Below, piece after piece: positions 8,005 to 16,819 of a stretch of DNA of 32,807 nt. The translations under genes were made by a program, and so were the position numbers. The stretch comes from Pseudomonadota bacterium (GTDB lineage: Bacteria > Pseudomonadota > Gammaproteobacteria > Pseudomonadales > Azotimanducaceae), in assembly GCA_027624035.1 (NCBI GenBank), contig JAQBUI010000050.1, positions 1 through 32,807 on the forward strand. The letters run 5' to 3'. How positions within the stretch are numbered: the first letter of the stretch is position 1; the number at the start of each line of letters is the position of its first letter. The notes under the pieces were generated by a model. It was not told where the DNA came from. It searched no databases and worked only from the letters and a program-made list of their open reading frames with translations.

Positions 8005-9117
8005 TCATGTACCTGCGACGGCGCGAGGGTAGCTTCCCAGCAGTTTCACCTCAAGGGCATCGGCATCAATCTCACTTAATACCTGACTGATAGCCGGGTC
8101 GTCGCGGTGGCCCTGGAAATCGATAAAGAACACATACGACCAGATGCCCGTTCGGGAGGGTCGAGTCTCGATAGAGGTCAGGTCTACACTATAGCGATGG
8201 AAAGGCTCCAGCAGCTTGTACAAGGCACCCGGCTGATTGTGCGTAGACACCAGGATGGACGTCTTGTCATTGCCACTGACACCGACATCTTCCCGGCCGA
8301 CCACCAGGAACCGGGTCGTGTTATCAGACCGGTCCTCGATCTTGCCAGACACCACCCGCAACCCGTAGATTCCGGCACAGATCTCCGGTGCAATGGCCGC
8401 GGACGCGCCTGGTTCATCCCGGACGCGTCTGGCCGCCTCGCTGTTGCTGGTCACTGCAATTCTGGATGCCCGTGGAAAGTGGGCATCCAGCCATCGACGG
8501 CACTGCCCCAGGGCCTGCTGATGGGCGTAGATCCTTTCAATCTGGTCTTCCGTGGTGTCTCCGGCTACCATCAGATAGTGATGCACCCGCAGATGCACCT
8601 CACCACAGATTTTCAGGGTCGACTCCAGGAAATTATCGAGCGTATGACTGATCACACCCTCGGTGGAATTCTCCACCGGCACCACGCCGTAGTTGCAGGA
8701 TTCTGACTGTACCTCGCGGAATACATCATCCTGGGTGACCATCGGCAGACCGATCACCGAGTCACCAAAATGCTTCATGGTCGCAAGCTGGGTAAAGGTC
8801 CCCTCCGGGCCGAGATAGGCCACCCGTAACGGTTGCTCCAGCGCAAGGCAGGCAGACATGATCTGACGGTAGACCTGGGCGACCTTCTCGTTCGTCAGCG
8901 GGCCCTGGTTCTTCTCCATGACGTGTCGCAACACCTGTGCTTCACGTTCCGGGCGATAAAACACCGGAGGAACATCCGGCGACTGTCTTTGTTTGACCTC
9001 TGCAACGGACAACGCACACTGGGCGCGCTCATTGAGCAGTCGCAGCATCTCCTCGTCGAGTTGGTCGATGCGTTGGCGCAATCCGGCCAGTTGATCATTG
9101 GTCGATGAATCAGCCAT
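8005..9117 (-). CDS. pheA: Bifunctional chorismate mutase / prephenate dehydratase (P-protein)
   Basis: A 370-residue enzyme converting chorismate to prephenate and then phenylpyruvate. The N-terminal AroQ chorismate mutase (about 8-95) starts LAGLRQRIDQLDEEMLRLLNE. The prephenate dehydratase domain (about 97-275) shows VAYLGPEGTFTQLA, VPVENSTEGVISHTLD and the catalytic TTRFLVVG segment. The C-terminal ACT domain (about 285-365) has NQPGALYKLLEPF and the phenylalanine-binding type motif IETRPSR, so feedback inhibition by phenylalanine is likely. It starts only 5 bases after the gyrA stop; serC, which normally lies between the two genes in this supraoperon, is missing. Confidence 0.96.
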   Translation of the reverse strand: MADSSTNDQLAGLRQRIDQLDEEMLRLLNERAQCALSVAEVKQRQSPDVPPVFYRPEREAQVLRHVMEKNQGPLTNEKVAQVYRQIMSACLALEQPLRVAYLGPEGTFTQLATMKHFGDSVIGLPMVTQDDVFREVQSESCNYGVVPVENSTEGVISHTLDNFLESTLKICGEVHLRVHHYLMVAGDTTEDQIERIYAHQQALGQCRRWLDAHFPRASRIAVTSNSEAARRVRDEPGASAAIAPEICAGIYGLRVVSGKIEDRSDNTTRFLVVGREDVGVSGNDKTSILVSTHNQPGALYKLLEPFHRYSVDLTSIETRPSRTGIWSYVFFIDFQGHRDDPAISQVLSEIDADALEVKLLGSYPRAVAGT

Positions 9118-9122
9118 GGTCG

Positions 9123-11822
9123 TTACTCTGGTTCCTGGTCCGGTTCCTGGTCCGGTTCCTGATCCGGTTCCTGATCTGAGTGCTGGCCAGCGTCCGGTCC
9201 GGCATCGCTCTTATCGGGCAAATCATCCTGGCCACCTGACGTGTCTTCCGGGGCCCCATCACCGGGAACCTCGTCATCTTCAACCGGTTCCTGCACCCGG
9301 GCGAGTCCCACCAGGGTTTCATCACCTGCAAGGTTGATCAGCTTAACGCCCTGGGTGTTTCTGCCCTGTTGGGACACATCTTCGGCTCGAATGCGCACCA
9401 GTGTGCCATGGTCGCTGATCAGAATCGCCTCGTCACCATCGAACACCTCGATGGCACCCACGACATCGCCGTTTCTGGGCGACAGCTTCATGCCAATGAC
9501 GCCCTGACCACCCCGACCAATCACGGAATAGTCAGCATAGTCGCTGCGTTTGCCATAACCCTTCTCGCTCGCGATAAGAATTCTCGGTGTTTGTTCCCCA
9601 TCGAGATCGGGAATCATCAACGCAATCACGTGCTGCCCTGACTTGAGTTTGATCCCGCGCACACCCCGTGCGGTCCGACCCATCGCGCGGACATCGGACT
9701 CCTTGAATCTGATCACCTTGCCGCCGCTGCCAAACAACATCACATCCCGGGTGCCGTCAGTAATGGCAGCGCCGATCAGATGATTCCCTTCCTCCAGTTC
9801 GATCGCAATCAGGCCACTGCTCCGCTGGCGGGAAAAATCCATCAAAGGCGTCTTCTTCACGGTGCCGTTCGACGTGGCCATGAAGATGAACTGATCGTCG
9901 CGGTATTCAGGAACGGGCAACATCGCCGTGATCCGCTCGTCACTCGACAGGGGCAGAATGTTCACCACCGGACGGCCTCTGGCCGTTCGACTCGCGGGCG
10001 GTATCTGAAACACCCGCAGCCAGTAAACCTTGCCACGATTGGTAAAGCAGAGAATCGTATCGTGAGTGTTGGCTACCATCAGGCGTTCGATGAAGTCCTC
10101 ATCCTTGACAGCACTGGCCATCTTGCCCCTGCCACCACGCCCCTGGGCACGGTAGGTCGACAACGGCTGGGTCTTGGCGTAACCCCCATTGGACAGCGTG
10201 ACGACCATGTCTTCTTCCTGGATCAGGTCCTCCGTGGTGAGGTCTTCCTGGGTCTCGACGATCTCCGTGCGGCGTTCATCGCCGTATTCATCCCGCAGCG
10301 CAATCAACTCCTCGCGGATGACCTGGATGAGCACCGCCTGATCATCCAGGATATTCAGCAGCCCGGCGATGGTATCCACGATCTGGCTGTATTCCTCGAT
10401 CAGCCGATCCTGTTCCATGTTGGTCAGGCGGTTGAGGCGCATATCGAGGATCGCCTGCGCCTGATCTTCGGACAGATAGTAATTACCGTCGTCCTTGAGC
10501 CCGTAGCGCTCGTCCATGTCCTCGGGCTTCACCGCATCCGGCCCGGCTCGTTCCAGCATCGACATCACGGTGTCGGATCGCCAGGGCTGGGCCAGCAGTT
10601 TTTCCCTGGCCTCCTGGGGGCTGGCCGATGCCTTGATCAATTCGATCACAGGATCGATGTTGGACAGCGCCACCGTTAACCCTTCGAGCGTATGGCCGCG
10701 GACACGGGCTCGACGCAGCAAATAGAGCGTGCGCCGGGTCACCACCTCGCGCCGGTGCAGCACGAAGGCTTCCAGCACCTGCTTCAAGTTCAGCAACCTT
10801 GGCTCGCCATCGATCAACGCCACCATATTGATACCGAACACGCTTTGTAGCTGGGTCTGCGCATAAAGGTTGTTCAGGACCACCTCTGGCACTTCGCCCC
10901 GGCGCAATTCAATCACGATCCGGGTGTCCTTTGCCGACTCATCCCGCAGTTCCGAGATGCCTTCGATCTTCTTGTCCTTCACCAGTTCTGCAATCCGCTC
11001 AACGATCCTTGCCCGGTTCAGCTGAAACGGAATTTCCTTGACGATGATGGCGTGACGCCCGGACTTATCATCTGTTTCGATCTCGCAGAGGGCACGAATC
11101 TGAACTCTTCCACGGCCGGTCCGATAGGCCAGCACAATGCCCGCACGACCGTTGATGATGGCACCCGTGGGGAAATCCGGACCCAAGATGTGTTCCATCA
11201 GGCCGTCGACGTCAATCTCGCCATCGTCAATCAGTGCGAGGCAGGCATTGACGACCTCTCGCAGGTTGTGGGGCGGGATATTCGTCGCCATGCCGACAGC
11301 AATCCCCGTGGACCCGTTAACCAGCAGGTTAGGCAGACGAGCCGGCAGCACCGACGGCATCTGTAACGTACCGTCGTAGTTTTCCTCGAAATCAACCGTG
11401 TCCTTGTCCAGATCATCGAGCAGTTCGCCGGCAATCTTCGACATGCGGATTTCGGTATACCTTGGCGCCGCCGCGCCATCGCCGTCCAGAGAACCGAAAT
11501 TGCCCTGAGGATCAACCAGGGGATAGCGCATGTTGAAGTCCTGGGCCATACGGACGATCGTCTCGTAGGCGGCGCTGTCACCGTGAGGGTGGTACTTGCC
11601 AATCACGTCGCCCACAATACGGGCGGACTTCATATAGGCCCGATTGTAGGTGTTGTTTTCATCCTGCATCGCGAACAGGACGCGCCGATGTACCGGCTTC
11701 AGGCCGTCCCGAACGTCCGGCAATGCGCGGGCGACGATGACGCTCATCGCATAGTCAAGGAAGGACTGGCGCAGCTCGTCCTCGATGTTGATCGACGAGA
11801 TTTCGCCTTCAAATTCAGACAT
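9123..11822 (-). CDS. gyrA: DNA gyrase subunit A
   Basis: An 899-residue topoisomerase subunit that breaks and rejoins DNA to introduce negative supercoils, acting as GyrA2GyrB2. The catalytic tyrosine is Y122 ([10 protein letters not shown]), and numbering matches E. coli through the quinolone-resistance region, which reads GDSAAYE (S83, E87). The GyrA box QGRGGRGK that drives DNA wrapping opens the beta-pinwheel domain. After the pinwheel comes an acidic tail of about 50 residues ending in four DQEP-type repeats encoded by a 12-bp tandem repeat. The start has GAGGA 6 bases upstream, within a tandem array of TTGAGG-like units. Confidence 0.98.
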   Translation of the reverse strand: MSEFEGEISSINIEDELRQSFLDYAMSVIVARALPDVRDGLKPVHRRVLFAMQDENNTYNRAYMKSARIVGDVIGKYHPHGDSAAYETIVRMAQDFNMRYPLVDPQGNFGSLDGDGAAAPRYTEIRMSKIAGELLDDLDKDTVDFEENYDGTLQMPSVLPARLPNLLVNGSTGIAVGMATNIPPHNLREVVNACLALIDDGEIDVDGLMEHILGPDFPTGAIINGRAGIVLAYRTGRGRVQIRALCEIETDDKSGRHAIIVKEIPFQLNRARIVERIAELVKDKKIEGISELRDESAKDTRIVIELRRGEVPEVVLNNLYAQTQLQSVFGINMVALIDGEPRLLNLKQVLEAFVLHRREVVTRRTLYLLRRARVRGHTLEGLTVALSNIDPVIELIKASASPQEAREKLLAQPWRSDTVMSMLERAGPDAVKPEDMDERYGLKDDGNYYLSEDQAQAILDMRLNRLTNMEQDRLIEEYSQIVDTIAGLLNILDDQAVLIQVIREELIALRDEYGDERRTEIVETQEDLTTEDLIQEEDMVVTLSNGGYAKTQPLSTYRAQGRGGRGKMASAVKDEDFIERLMVANTHDTILCFTNRGKVYWLRVFQIPPASRTARGRPVVNILPLSSDERITAMLPVPEYRDDQFIFMATSNGTVKKTPLMDFSRQRSSGLIAIELEEGNHLIGAAITDGTRDVMLFGSGGKVIRFKESDVRAMGRTARGVRGIKLKSGQHVIALMIPDLDGEQTPRILIASEKGYGKRSDYADYSVIGRGGQGVIGMKLSPRNGDVVGAIEVFDGDEAILISDHGTLVRIRAEDVSQQGRNTQGVKLINLAGDETLVGLARVQEPVEDDEVPGDGAPEDTSGGQDDLPDKSDAGPDAGQHSDQEPDQEPDQEPDQEPE
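9127..9174. repeat. 12-bp tandem repeat encoding the GyrA tail
   Basis: Four consecutive 12-bp units of the form TCCGGTTCCTGR (9127-9138, 9139-9150, 9151-9162, 9163-9174; the first reads TCTGGTTCCTGG) encode repeated Asp-Gln-Glu-Pro at the extreme C-terminus of GyrA, up against its stop codon. Because the unit is a multiple of three, copy-number change would alter tail length without a frameshift. Confidence 0.9.
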
Positions 11823-11830
11823 GGACTATC

Positions 11831-11876
11831 CTCAAAAGAGACCTCAAAAGAAGCCTCAAAGAAGCATCAAAGAAGC
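11831..11876. repeat. Tandem 11-12-bp repeats at the gyrA ribosome-binding site
   Basis: On the plus strand CTCAAAAGAGAC, CTCAAAAGAAGC, CTCAAAGAAGC and ATCAAAGAAGC follow one another. On the gyrA strand these read as repeated TTTTGAGG-like units, the last of which supplies the Shine-Dalgarno GAGGA just before the gyrA ATG. The array therefore stacks several near-Shine-Dalgarno sequences in the leader. Confidence 0.8.
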
Positions 11877-12523
11877 CACGATCCCACCCGGGATCATCGT
11901 CGGCGCCTGCGGCGCGAAGGATATCGTGGACCTCTGGTTAACTTGTTCGTATCTGTTCTTGACGAGCCCCGAACCAAGCCGTCATCTGATTCCAGACCGG
12001 AACGTTCGCGACTCGCCGCTCCACCTGCTGGCGCGACTTCTGTCGGCATCTATAGCGTCATCATTTACAGGGCGATTTACCGTGCCACCTGTAGCCAATC
12101 TGTACAGCATCGACCATAGTCCCCTGCAACGCGCTCCCTGTAGCCGTCTCCTGCAGCACGCTGGTACTCACGCCAGAACGAATGCAACCAATAAAGGGGA
12201 ATGCCGGGTCCAGTTCAGCCACCAGACTAGCCAGTACCCTGCAACCCATTGATTTACAAAGCCGTCTCTTGGTTTTCCTTATCTGCCTGGCACCAAATCA
12301 GGTCTTCCTGTGAGGTACCAGTTGTTGCAAATCTGCGAGGCTGGCCAACCCCCAGGGCGGACCCCCTACAGGCTGACCCGACCTGTGATGGGGTCTTGTC
12401 GACGCAAACCAGAATAATAGCATATTCAGTATCTTAGACACACCTTTAGGTCTCACCCCACGACACTGGAACACTGCTTCGCGGGACCGGACACAACGCC
12501 CGAAAACGGACCTGCTGCTGAGG

Positions 12524-12529
12524 TATAAT
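12524..12529 (+). promoter_or_regulatory. Promoter -10 box (TATAAT) of the mtaD-ubiG operon
   Basis: A perfect TATAAT lies 33 bases upstream of the mtaD ATG, implying a short leader. The -35 position is poor (CGAAAA at 17-base spacing), so an activator or a weak -35 is possible. No other good -10 lies nearer the gene. Confidence 0.5.
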
Positions 12530-12562
12530 CGCGCTGAAACCGCGACCGGCCCCAGCCTGAAG

Positions 12563-13885
12563 ATGACCAAGCTGCAAACCAGTAACACGACCCATGACTG
12601 CGTGATCAGCGCCCGCTGGGTGGTGCCGGTTGTGCCACACAACACCGTTCTCGAGCACCATAGTGTGGTGATTCAGCGCGGCCGAATCGGCGCAGTGACA
12701 CCCACCCATACGCTCAGCCAGGAGCATCAGGCCCTGCCACGAATACACTTGCCCGAGCATCTGCTGACGGCCGGCCTCATCAACACTCACGGCCATGCCG
12801 CCATGACACTGCTCCGAGGCTACGCCGATGATCTGGAATTGATGGACTGGCTGAATCATCACATCTGGCCGGTTGAAAACCGGGTGGTGAATGAAGCCTT
12901 TGTCTACGACGGAACATCGCTCGCCATCGCTGAGATGATCGCCGGTGGCACAACGACCGCAACGGACACCTACTTTTTTCCAGATCAGGTTGCGCGCGCC
13001 TACCTTGATCAGCACATGCGTGCCCAGGTCTGCATGCCCGTGGTCCAGTTTCCCAACGCCTGGGCATCGACCGAGGCACAGCACATCGACAAGGCACTGT
13101 CATTCGATGACGACATGAAGGATAAGCCTCTGATCCGAACCGCGTTCGCGCCACACGCGCCCTATACCGTCACAGACCAGGCTTTCTCCAGCGTGCTGGG
13201 CCATGCACAACGTCGTGGTATCCCGATCCATCTGCATCTGCACGAGGCCGCTTCTGAGCTCACCGATGGACGTCCGCTTGAGCGCATGGAAGCCCTTGGC
13301 CTGCTGACCCATCACCTGCAGGCTGTCCATATGACCCAATTGAGCAGTCGTGAGATCGAACGTCTCGCCGCAGCGCGCGTTCACGTGGTGCACTGTCCCG
13401 AATCGAATATGAAACTCGCAAGCGGCATCTGTCCGGTGGCGGCCCTGAAGGCAGCGGGCGTCAACGTTGCACTGGGAACAGACGGCGCCGCAAGCAACAA
13501 CAATCTGGATATGCTGGAAGAAGCCCGCAGTGCCGCCTTGCTCGCCAAGGTTTCCGCACAGGATTCCACCGCCCTGACGGCGGCCGAGGCCCTTGATATG
13601 GCCACCATCAACGGAGCCCGACTGCTGGGTCTGGCTGACGAAACCGGAAGCATCGAACCCGGCAAGGCAGCAGACCTGATGGCCGTGGATTTCTCGGGTT
13701 TCGGGACTCGCCCGGTCTACCATCCCATCTCCCATTTGATCTATGTCGCCTCGGCGTCCCACGTCAGCCATACCTGGGTCGCCGGGGAGTGTCTGTACCA
13801 GGACCGTCAATACACCCGACTGGACGTCCAGAGCCTGCAGGGCAGGGTTGAGAACTGGCGTCAACATATTGAGCAAGACCGATGA
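12563..13885 (+). CDS. mtaD: 5'-methylthioadenosine/S-adenosylhomocysteine deaminase (TRZ/ATZ family)
   Basis: A 440-residue amidohydrolase-superfamily deaminase. Predicted metal and catalytic residues are H76 and H78 ([11 protein letters not shown]), H225 and E228 (HLHLHEAA), H256 (AVHMTQL) and D307 ([12 protein letters not shown]), the pattern of the MTA/SAH deaminase group. In Pseudomonas the equivalent gene next to ubiG deaminates 5'-methylthioadenosine to 5'-methylthioinosine. The neighbourhood makes sense because UbiG and other methyltransferases release S-adenosylhomocysteine. No strong Shine-Dalgarno is visible. Its last codons overlap ubiG by 4 bases. MTA versus SAH preference is inferred from synteny only. 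Confidence 0.85.
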   Translation: MTKLQTSNTTHDCVISARWVVPVVPHNTVLEHHSVVIQRGRIGAVTPTHTLSQEHQALPRIHLPEHLLTAGLINTHGHAAMTLLRGYADDLELMDWLNHHIWPVENRVVNEAFVYDGTSLAIAEMIAGGTTTATDTYFFPDQVARAYLDQHMRAQVCMPVVQFPNAWASTEAQHIDKALSFDDDMKDKPLIRTAFAPHAPYTVTDQAFSSVLGHAQRRGIPIHLHLHEAASELTDGRPLERMEALGLLTHHLQAVHMTQLSSREIERLAAARVHVVHCPESNMKLASGICPVAALKAAGVNVALGTDGAASNNNLDMLEEARSAALLAKVSAQDSTALTAAEALDMATINGARLLGLADETGSIEPGKAADLMAVDFSGFGTRPVYHPISHLIYVASASHVSHTWVAGECLYQDRQYTRLDVQSLQGRVENWRQHIEQDR

Positions 13886-14664
13886 CCGAACCTGACAAGC
13901 AGAGAGACCCAATGGCTGAAACAACGACGGGTGCCGCACCGTCTTCTGACAGCAACATTGACCCGGCAGAGCTGGCCAAGTTTGAGGCGACAGCGCGCCG
14001 CTGGTGGGACCCTACCAGCGAGTACAGGCCACTTCATGACATCAACCCCCTCAGGCTCAGCTTCATCACGCAACGGGTTGACCTCGAAGGTGCCAGGGTT
14101 CTGGATGTGGGCTGTGGCGGCGGCATTCTGGCAGAGTCCCTCGCCCGGCAGGGGGCCCTGGTGACCGGCATCGATATGGGCAGTACGCCACTTTCGGTCG
14201 CCCGGCTGCATGCCATCGAATCCGGCCTGGACATTGACTATCGCCAGATGACTGCAGAGCGCCTTGCCGAAGGCCATCAAGAGCATCCAGGCGGGACGAG
14301 GGCCAGCTTCGACGTCATCACCTGCATGGAAATGCTTGAACACGTCCCCGACCCGGCATCCGTCATTCACGCCTGTCACCGGCTACTGAAGCCAGGTGGG
14401 CATTGCTTCATCTCCACCATCAATCGAAACCCAAAGTCCTACCTGCTGATGGTCATTGGCGCGGAGTACGTACTGAACATGCTGCCGAAAGGAACCCATC
14501 GTTACGATAAATTCATCAAGCCATCGGAACTCGCAGGCATGCTGCGCGCGGCCGGCCTGACCCCATCGGACCTCGCCGGCATGACCTACAATCCGCTCAC
14601 CCGGACCTACAGGTCCGGCACGGACGTCGACGTAAACTATCTGATGCACGCGACCAGCGACTGA
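13882..14664 (+). CDS. ubiG: Ubiquinone biosynthesis O-methyltransferase
   Basis: A 260-residue class I SAM-dependent methyltransferase that performs both O-methylations in ubiquinone synthesis. Hallmarks are the family opening [20 protein letters not shown], then [14 protein letters not shown] motif [17 protein letters not shown] (about 74-90), [16 protein letters not shown] and [19 protein letters not shown]. The start overlaps the mtaD stop as ATGA, which supports 13882; a second ATG at 13912 would remove ten hydrophilic residues and is also possible. It runs straight into the next gene through TGATG. Confidence 0.95.
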   Translation: MTEPDKQRDPMAETTTGAAPSSDSNIDPAELAKFEATARRWWDPTSEYRPLHDINPLRLSFITQRVDLEGARVLDVGCGGGILAESLARQGALVTGIDMGSTPLSVARLHAIESGLDIDYRQMTAERLAEGHQEHPGGTRASFDVITCMEMLEHVPDPASVIHACHRLLKPGGHCFISTINRNPKSYLLMVIGAEYVLNMLPKGTHRYDKFIKPSELAGMLRAAGLTPSDLAGMTYNPLTRTYRSGTDVDVNYLMHATSD

Positions 14665-16067
14665 TGGCCAAGCCCGCAGCCAGTACCGTGCTTACTGCAT
14701 CGAGCAACTTCACCGTGCTGGTACTGGTGGCGCTGGACTTCGTGGGGCTGGTGGTGATGTTCAACATCAACCATCTGCTGATCGCCGAAACCATCGCACC
14801 GAATCTGTTGCTTACCTGGAAACTGATCCTGATCGCCGGGTTCACCTTCCTGTATTTCTACCTGATGGACCTCTATACCTTCGACTCGCCACTCAGCCAG
14901 CTGGGCATGCTCGAACGATCCTTCATTGCCATGCTGCTCACGGGTACCACAGTGGCCATCAGCGTCTACATCATTGGCCCCACATTCATTGGCGGGTTCG
15001 TCGGCCGGGGGGTTCTGGCTGCCAGTCTGACGATGCTCTGGCTGTGGTCACTGGGAGTCAGGTATCTGCTGAACAACTGGTTCGTGCGTCAGCGATCCCA
15101 GGTTCGCTGGCTGGTCGTGGTGGACTCGCCGATGACCCAGTTGCTGCGGGATTTCCGATCGCAGTATCAGTACGAACAACTCAGCCTGCTGGGCCGTCCA
15201 GGCGCCCCCCGGGAAGCTACCGATGATGAATTCACCCAGTGGGCCGGTAACTGGGCAGATCTGGACGAGATGCTGGCACGGGATCAGTTCGCCGGCGTCA
15301 TCGTGACCTCCGAAGATCGTATCCCGGAACAACTGGTGGATCGTCTGATGCAGATACGAATCGGTGGCGTGCGCATCTTCCGGCTGTCGGACTTTTACGA
15401 ACAGTACCTTGCAAGGCTGCCCATCTTTCACCTCAACCAGAACTGGCTCGCGACGGCCCATGGATTCGAACTCATTCACAACCCGATCGGTCTGCGGTTC
15501 AAACGATATATCGACATCGTGATCGCCCTGGTGGGCGGTCTGATCGCGCTGCCGGTGATGATCGTGACCGCACTCATTGTCGCGCTCACCTCTGGACTTC
15601 CGATCTTCTACCGCCAGCAGCGCACTGGTGAAAACGGGCGCTCGTTCAACGTCATCAAATTTCGCACGATGGTGACGGACGCAGAATCCGACGGTGCCCG
15701 GTATGCAGCAGCAGACGACCCCCGCATTACCCCGGTAGGCCGCATTCTTCGTAAGTTCCGTGTCGATGAACTGCCGCAATTGTGGAACGTGCTGACGGGC
15801 GAGATGAGCTTCATAGGACCCAGGCCGGAACGGCCGGAGTTCATCCGGCAGCTGCAGCAGGACATCCCCTATTACAATCTACGCCATGTCGTAAAACCCG
15901 GCATCACCGGCTGGGCCCAGGTCATGCATGGCTATGGCGACTCCTCCGACGATGCCGTTGAAAAGCTGCAGTACGACCTGTTCTACATCAAGAACTACTC
16001 GCTGCTGCTGGATATCTCGATTATCGTGCGATCCATCAAGGTCATACTATTTGGAACAGGGCGCTGA
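14664..16067 (+). CDS. Polyprenyl-phosphate sugar phosphotransferase (WcaJ/EpsB-type initiating glycosyltransferase)
   Basis: A 467-residue integral membrane enzyme that should transfer a sugar-1-phosphate from a nucleotide sugar to undecaprenyl phosphate, starting an exopolysaccharide or glycan. About four N-terminal transmembrane helices (18-135) lead to a nucleotide-binding-like domain (about 148-260) ending in the family segment FYEQYLARLPIFHLNQNW. The C-terminal bacterial sugar transferase domain (about 275-467) has KRYIDIVIAL, FYRQQRTGENGRSFNVIKFRTM, the catalytic Asp-Glu pair at 368-369 (RVDELPQLWNVLTGEMSFIG) and KPGITGWAQV. It overlaps both neighbours by one base (TGATG). In Pseudomonas this slot holds mupP, a small HAD phosphatase. 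The sugar cannot be predicted, and no other polysaccharide genes are nearby. Confidence 0.9.
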   Translation: MAKPAASTVLTASSNFTVLVLVALDFVGLVVMFNINHLLIAETIAPNLLLTWKLILIAGFTFLYFYLMDLYTFDSPLSQLGMLERSFIAMLLTGTTVAISVYIIGPTFIGGFVGRGVLAASLTMLWLWSLGVRYLLNNWFVRQRSQVRWLVVVDSPMTQLLRDFRSQYQYEQLSLLGRPGAPREATDDEFTQWAGNWADLDEMLARDQFAGVIVTSEDRIPEQLVDRLMQIRIGGVRIFRLSDFYEQYLARLPIFHLNQNWLATAHGFELIHNPIGLRFKRYIDIVIALVGGLIALPVMIVTALIVALTSGLPIFYRQQRTGENGRSFNVIKFRTMVTDAESDGARYAAADDPRITPVGRILRKFRVDELPQLWNVLTGEMSFIGPRPERPEFIRQLQQDIPYYNLRHVVKPGITGWAQVMHGYGDSSDDAVEKLQYDLFYIKNYSLLLDISIIVRSIKVILFGTGR

Positions 16068-16819
16068 TGAAGGCAAAGGAACTACCCGAGGGGTTTGCCC
16101 CGGCAAGTGATCTTCTTGAAGGTCGAATTATCCTGGTCACTGGTGCCGGCAGCGGTATCGGCAGGACGGTCGCGCTGGCCTATGCGCAGCACGGCGCGAC
16201 CGTGCTCTTGCTCGGCAGGACCGTTTCCGGCCTGGAGACGGTCTACGATGAAATTGTAAAGGCGAGCCTGCCCGAACCCGGCATCATTCCCCTCGACCTC
16301 GGCAAGCTGGAACCAGCGACCCTCGATCAGATCAGCGAAGTGATCACGCAGCGCTATGGAAGACTGGACGGCCTGCTGCATAACGCTGGCATGCTCGGAG
16401 ATCGCGTTCCTTTCGAGAGCTGCGACCTGAATGTCTGGCAAAAGGTCATGGATGTGAACTACACCGCGGTCGTCATACTGACCCGGTACCTGATGGACCT
16501 CTTGAAGACCTCGGACAACGCCTCTGTTGTACTGACCAGTTCCGGAGTCGGTGCAAGGCCGCGGGCCTACTGGGGCTCGTATGCGGTATCCAAGTACGCC
16601 ATTGAGGGGCTTGCCGAATTGCTGGCAGATGAGTTTGAAAACACATCGCGCATCCGGGTTAACGTGATCAACCCCGGCGCGACCAGAACTCCGATGCGTG
16701 CGGCAGCATACCCGAATGAAGATCCCCGCGAGTTGAAGACCGCCGATGCGCTGGTGCCGCTATATCTGTATCTGATGGATCCGAAACTTGCCGCTCACGG
16801 CTGTCGCTTTACTTTCTGA
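16067..16819 (+). CDS. yciK: YciK-family short-chain dehydrogenase/reductase
   Basis: A 250-residue classical SDR with the cofactor loop VTGAGSGIGRTVALAYA, the LLHNAGMLGD segment and the catalytic YAVSK with upstream TSSGV serine. A HTAG-like to NAG shift and the C-terminal LVPLYLYLMDPKLAAHG are typical of YciK. The physiological substrate of YciK is unknown. It is the last gene of the mtaD operon and overlaps the preceding gene by one base. Its final 25 bases overlap the 3' end of rluB on the opposite strand, so the two transcripts are antisense at their ends. Confidence 0.92.
   Translation: MKAKELPEGFAPASDLLEGRIILVTGAGSGIGRTVALAYAQHGATVLLLGRTVSGLETVYDEIVKASLPEPGIIPLDLGKLEPATLDQISEVITQRYGRLDGLLHNAGMLGDRVPFESCDLNVWQKVMDVNYTAVVILTRYLMDLLKTSDNASVVLTSSGVGARPRAYWGSYAVSKYAIEGLAELLADEFENTSRIRVNVINPGATRTPMRAAAYPNEDPRELKTADALVPLYLYLMDPKLAAHGCRFTF

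Larger units (their letters stand above)
11823..12562. other. Long divergent intergenic region gyrA / mtaD
   Basis: About 740 bp with no convincing gene; the open frames present have no recognisable domain, good start or conserved pattern. It holds the tandem repeats before gyrA, short inverted repeats near 11880-11925 (GATCCC/GGGATC and GCGCC/GGCGC), a twice-repeated CCTGTAGCC (12088 and 12140 area) and, near its right end, a consensus -10 box for the mtaD operon. I could not place the gyrA promoter with confidence. Confidence 0.6.

Noticed and set aside
11562..11582. GyrA E87 as a quinolone-resistance mutation
   Set aside because: Acidic residue is retained (Glu for Asp) and S83 is intact; Glu at this position is natural in other bacteria, so resistance cannot be claimed.
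12061..12249. Small open frame (62 codons, minus strand) in the gyrA-mtaD gap
   Set aside because: No ribosome-binding site, no domain and no coding signature; kept as non-coding.
15044..15779. 243-codon antisense frame in the phosphotransferase gene
   Set aside because: Antisense shadow with histidine/aspartate-rich composition and no family match; the plus-strand enzyme explains the region fully.
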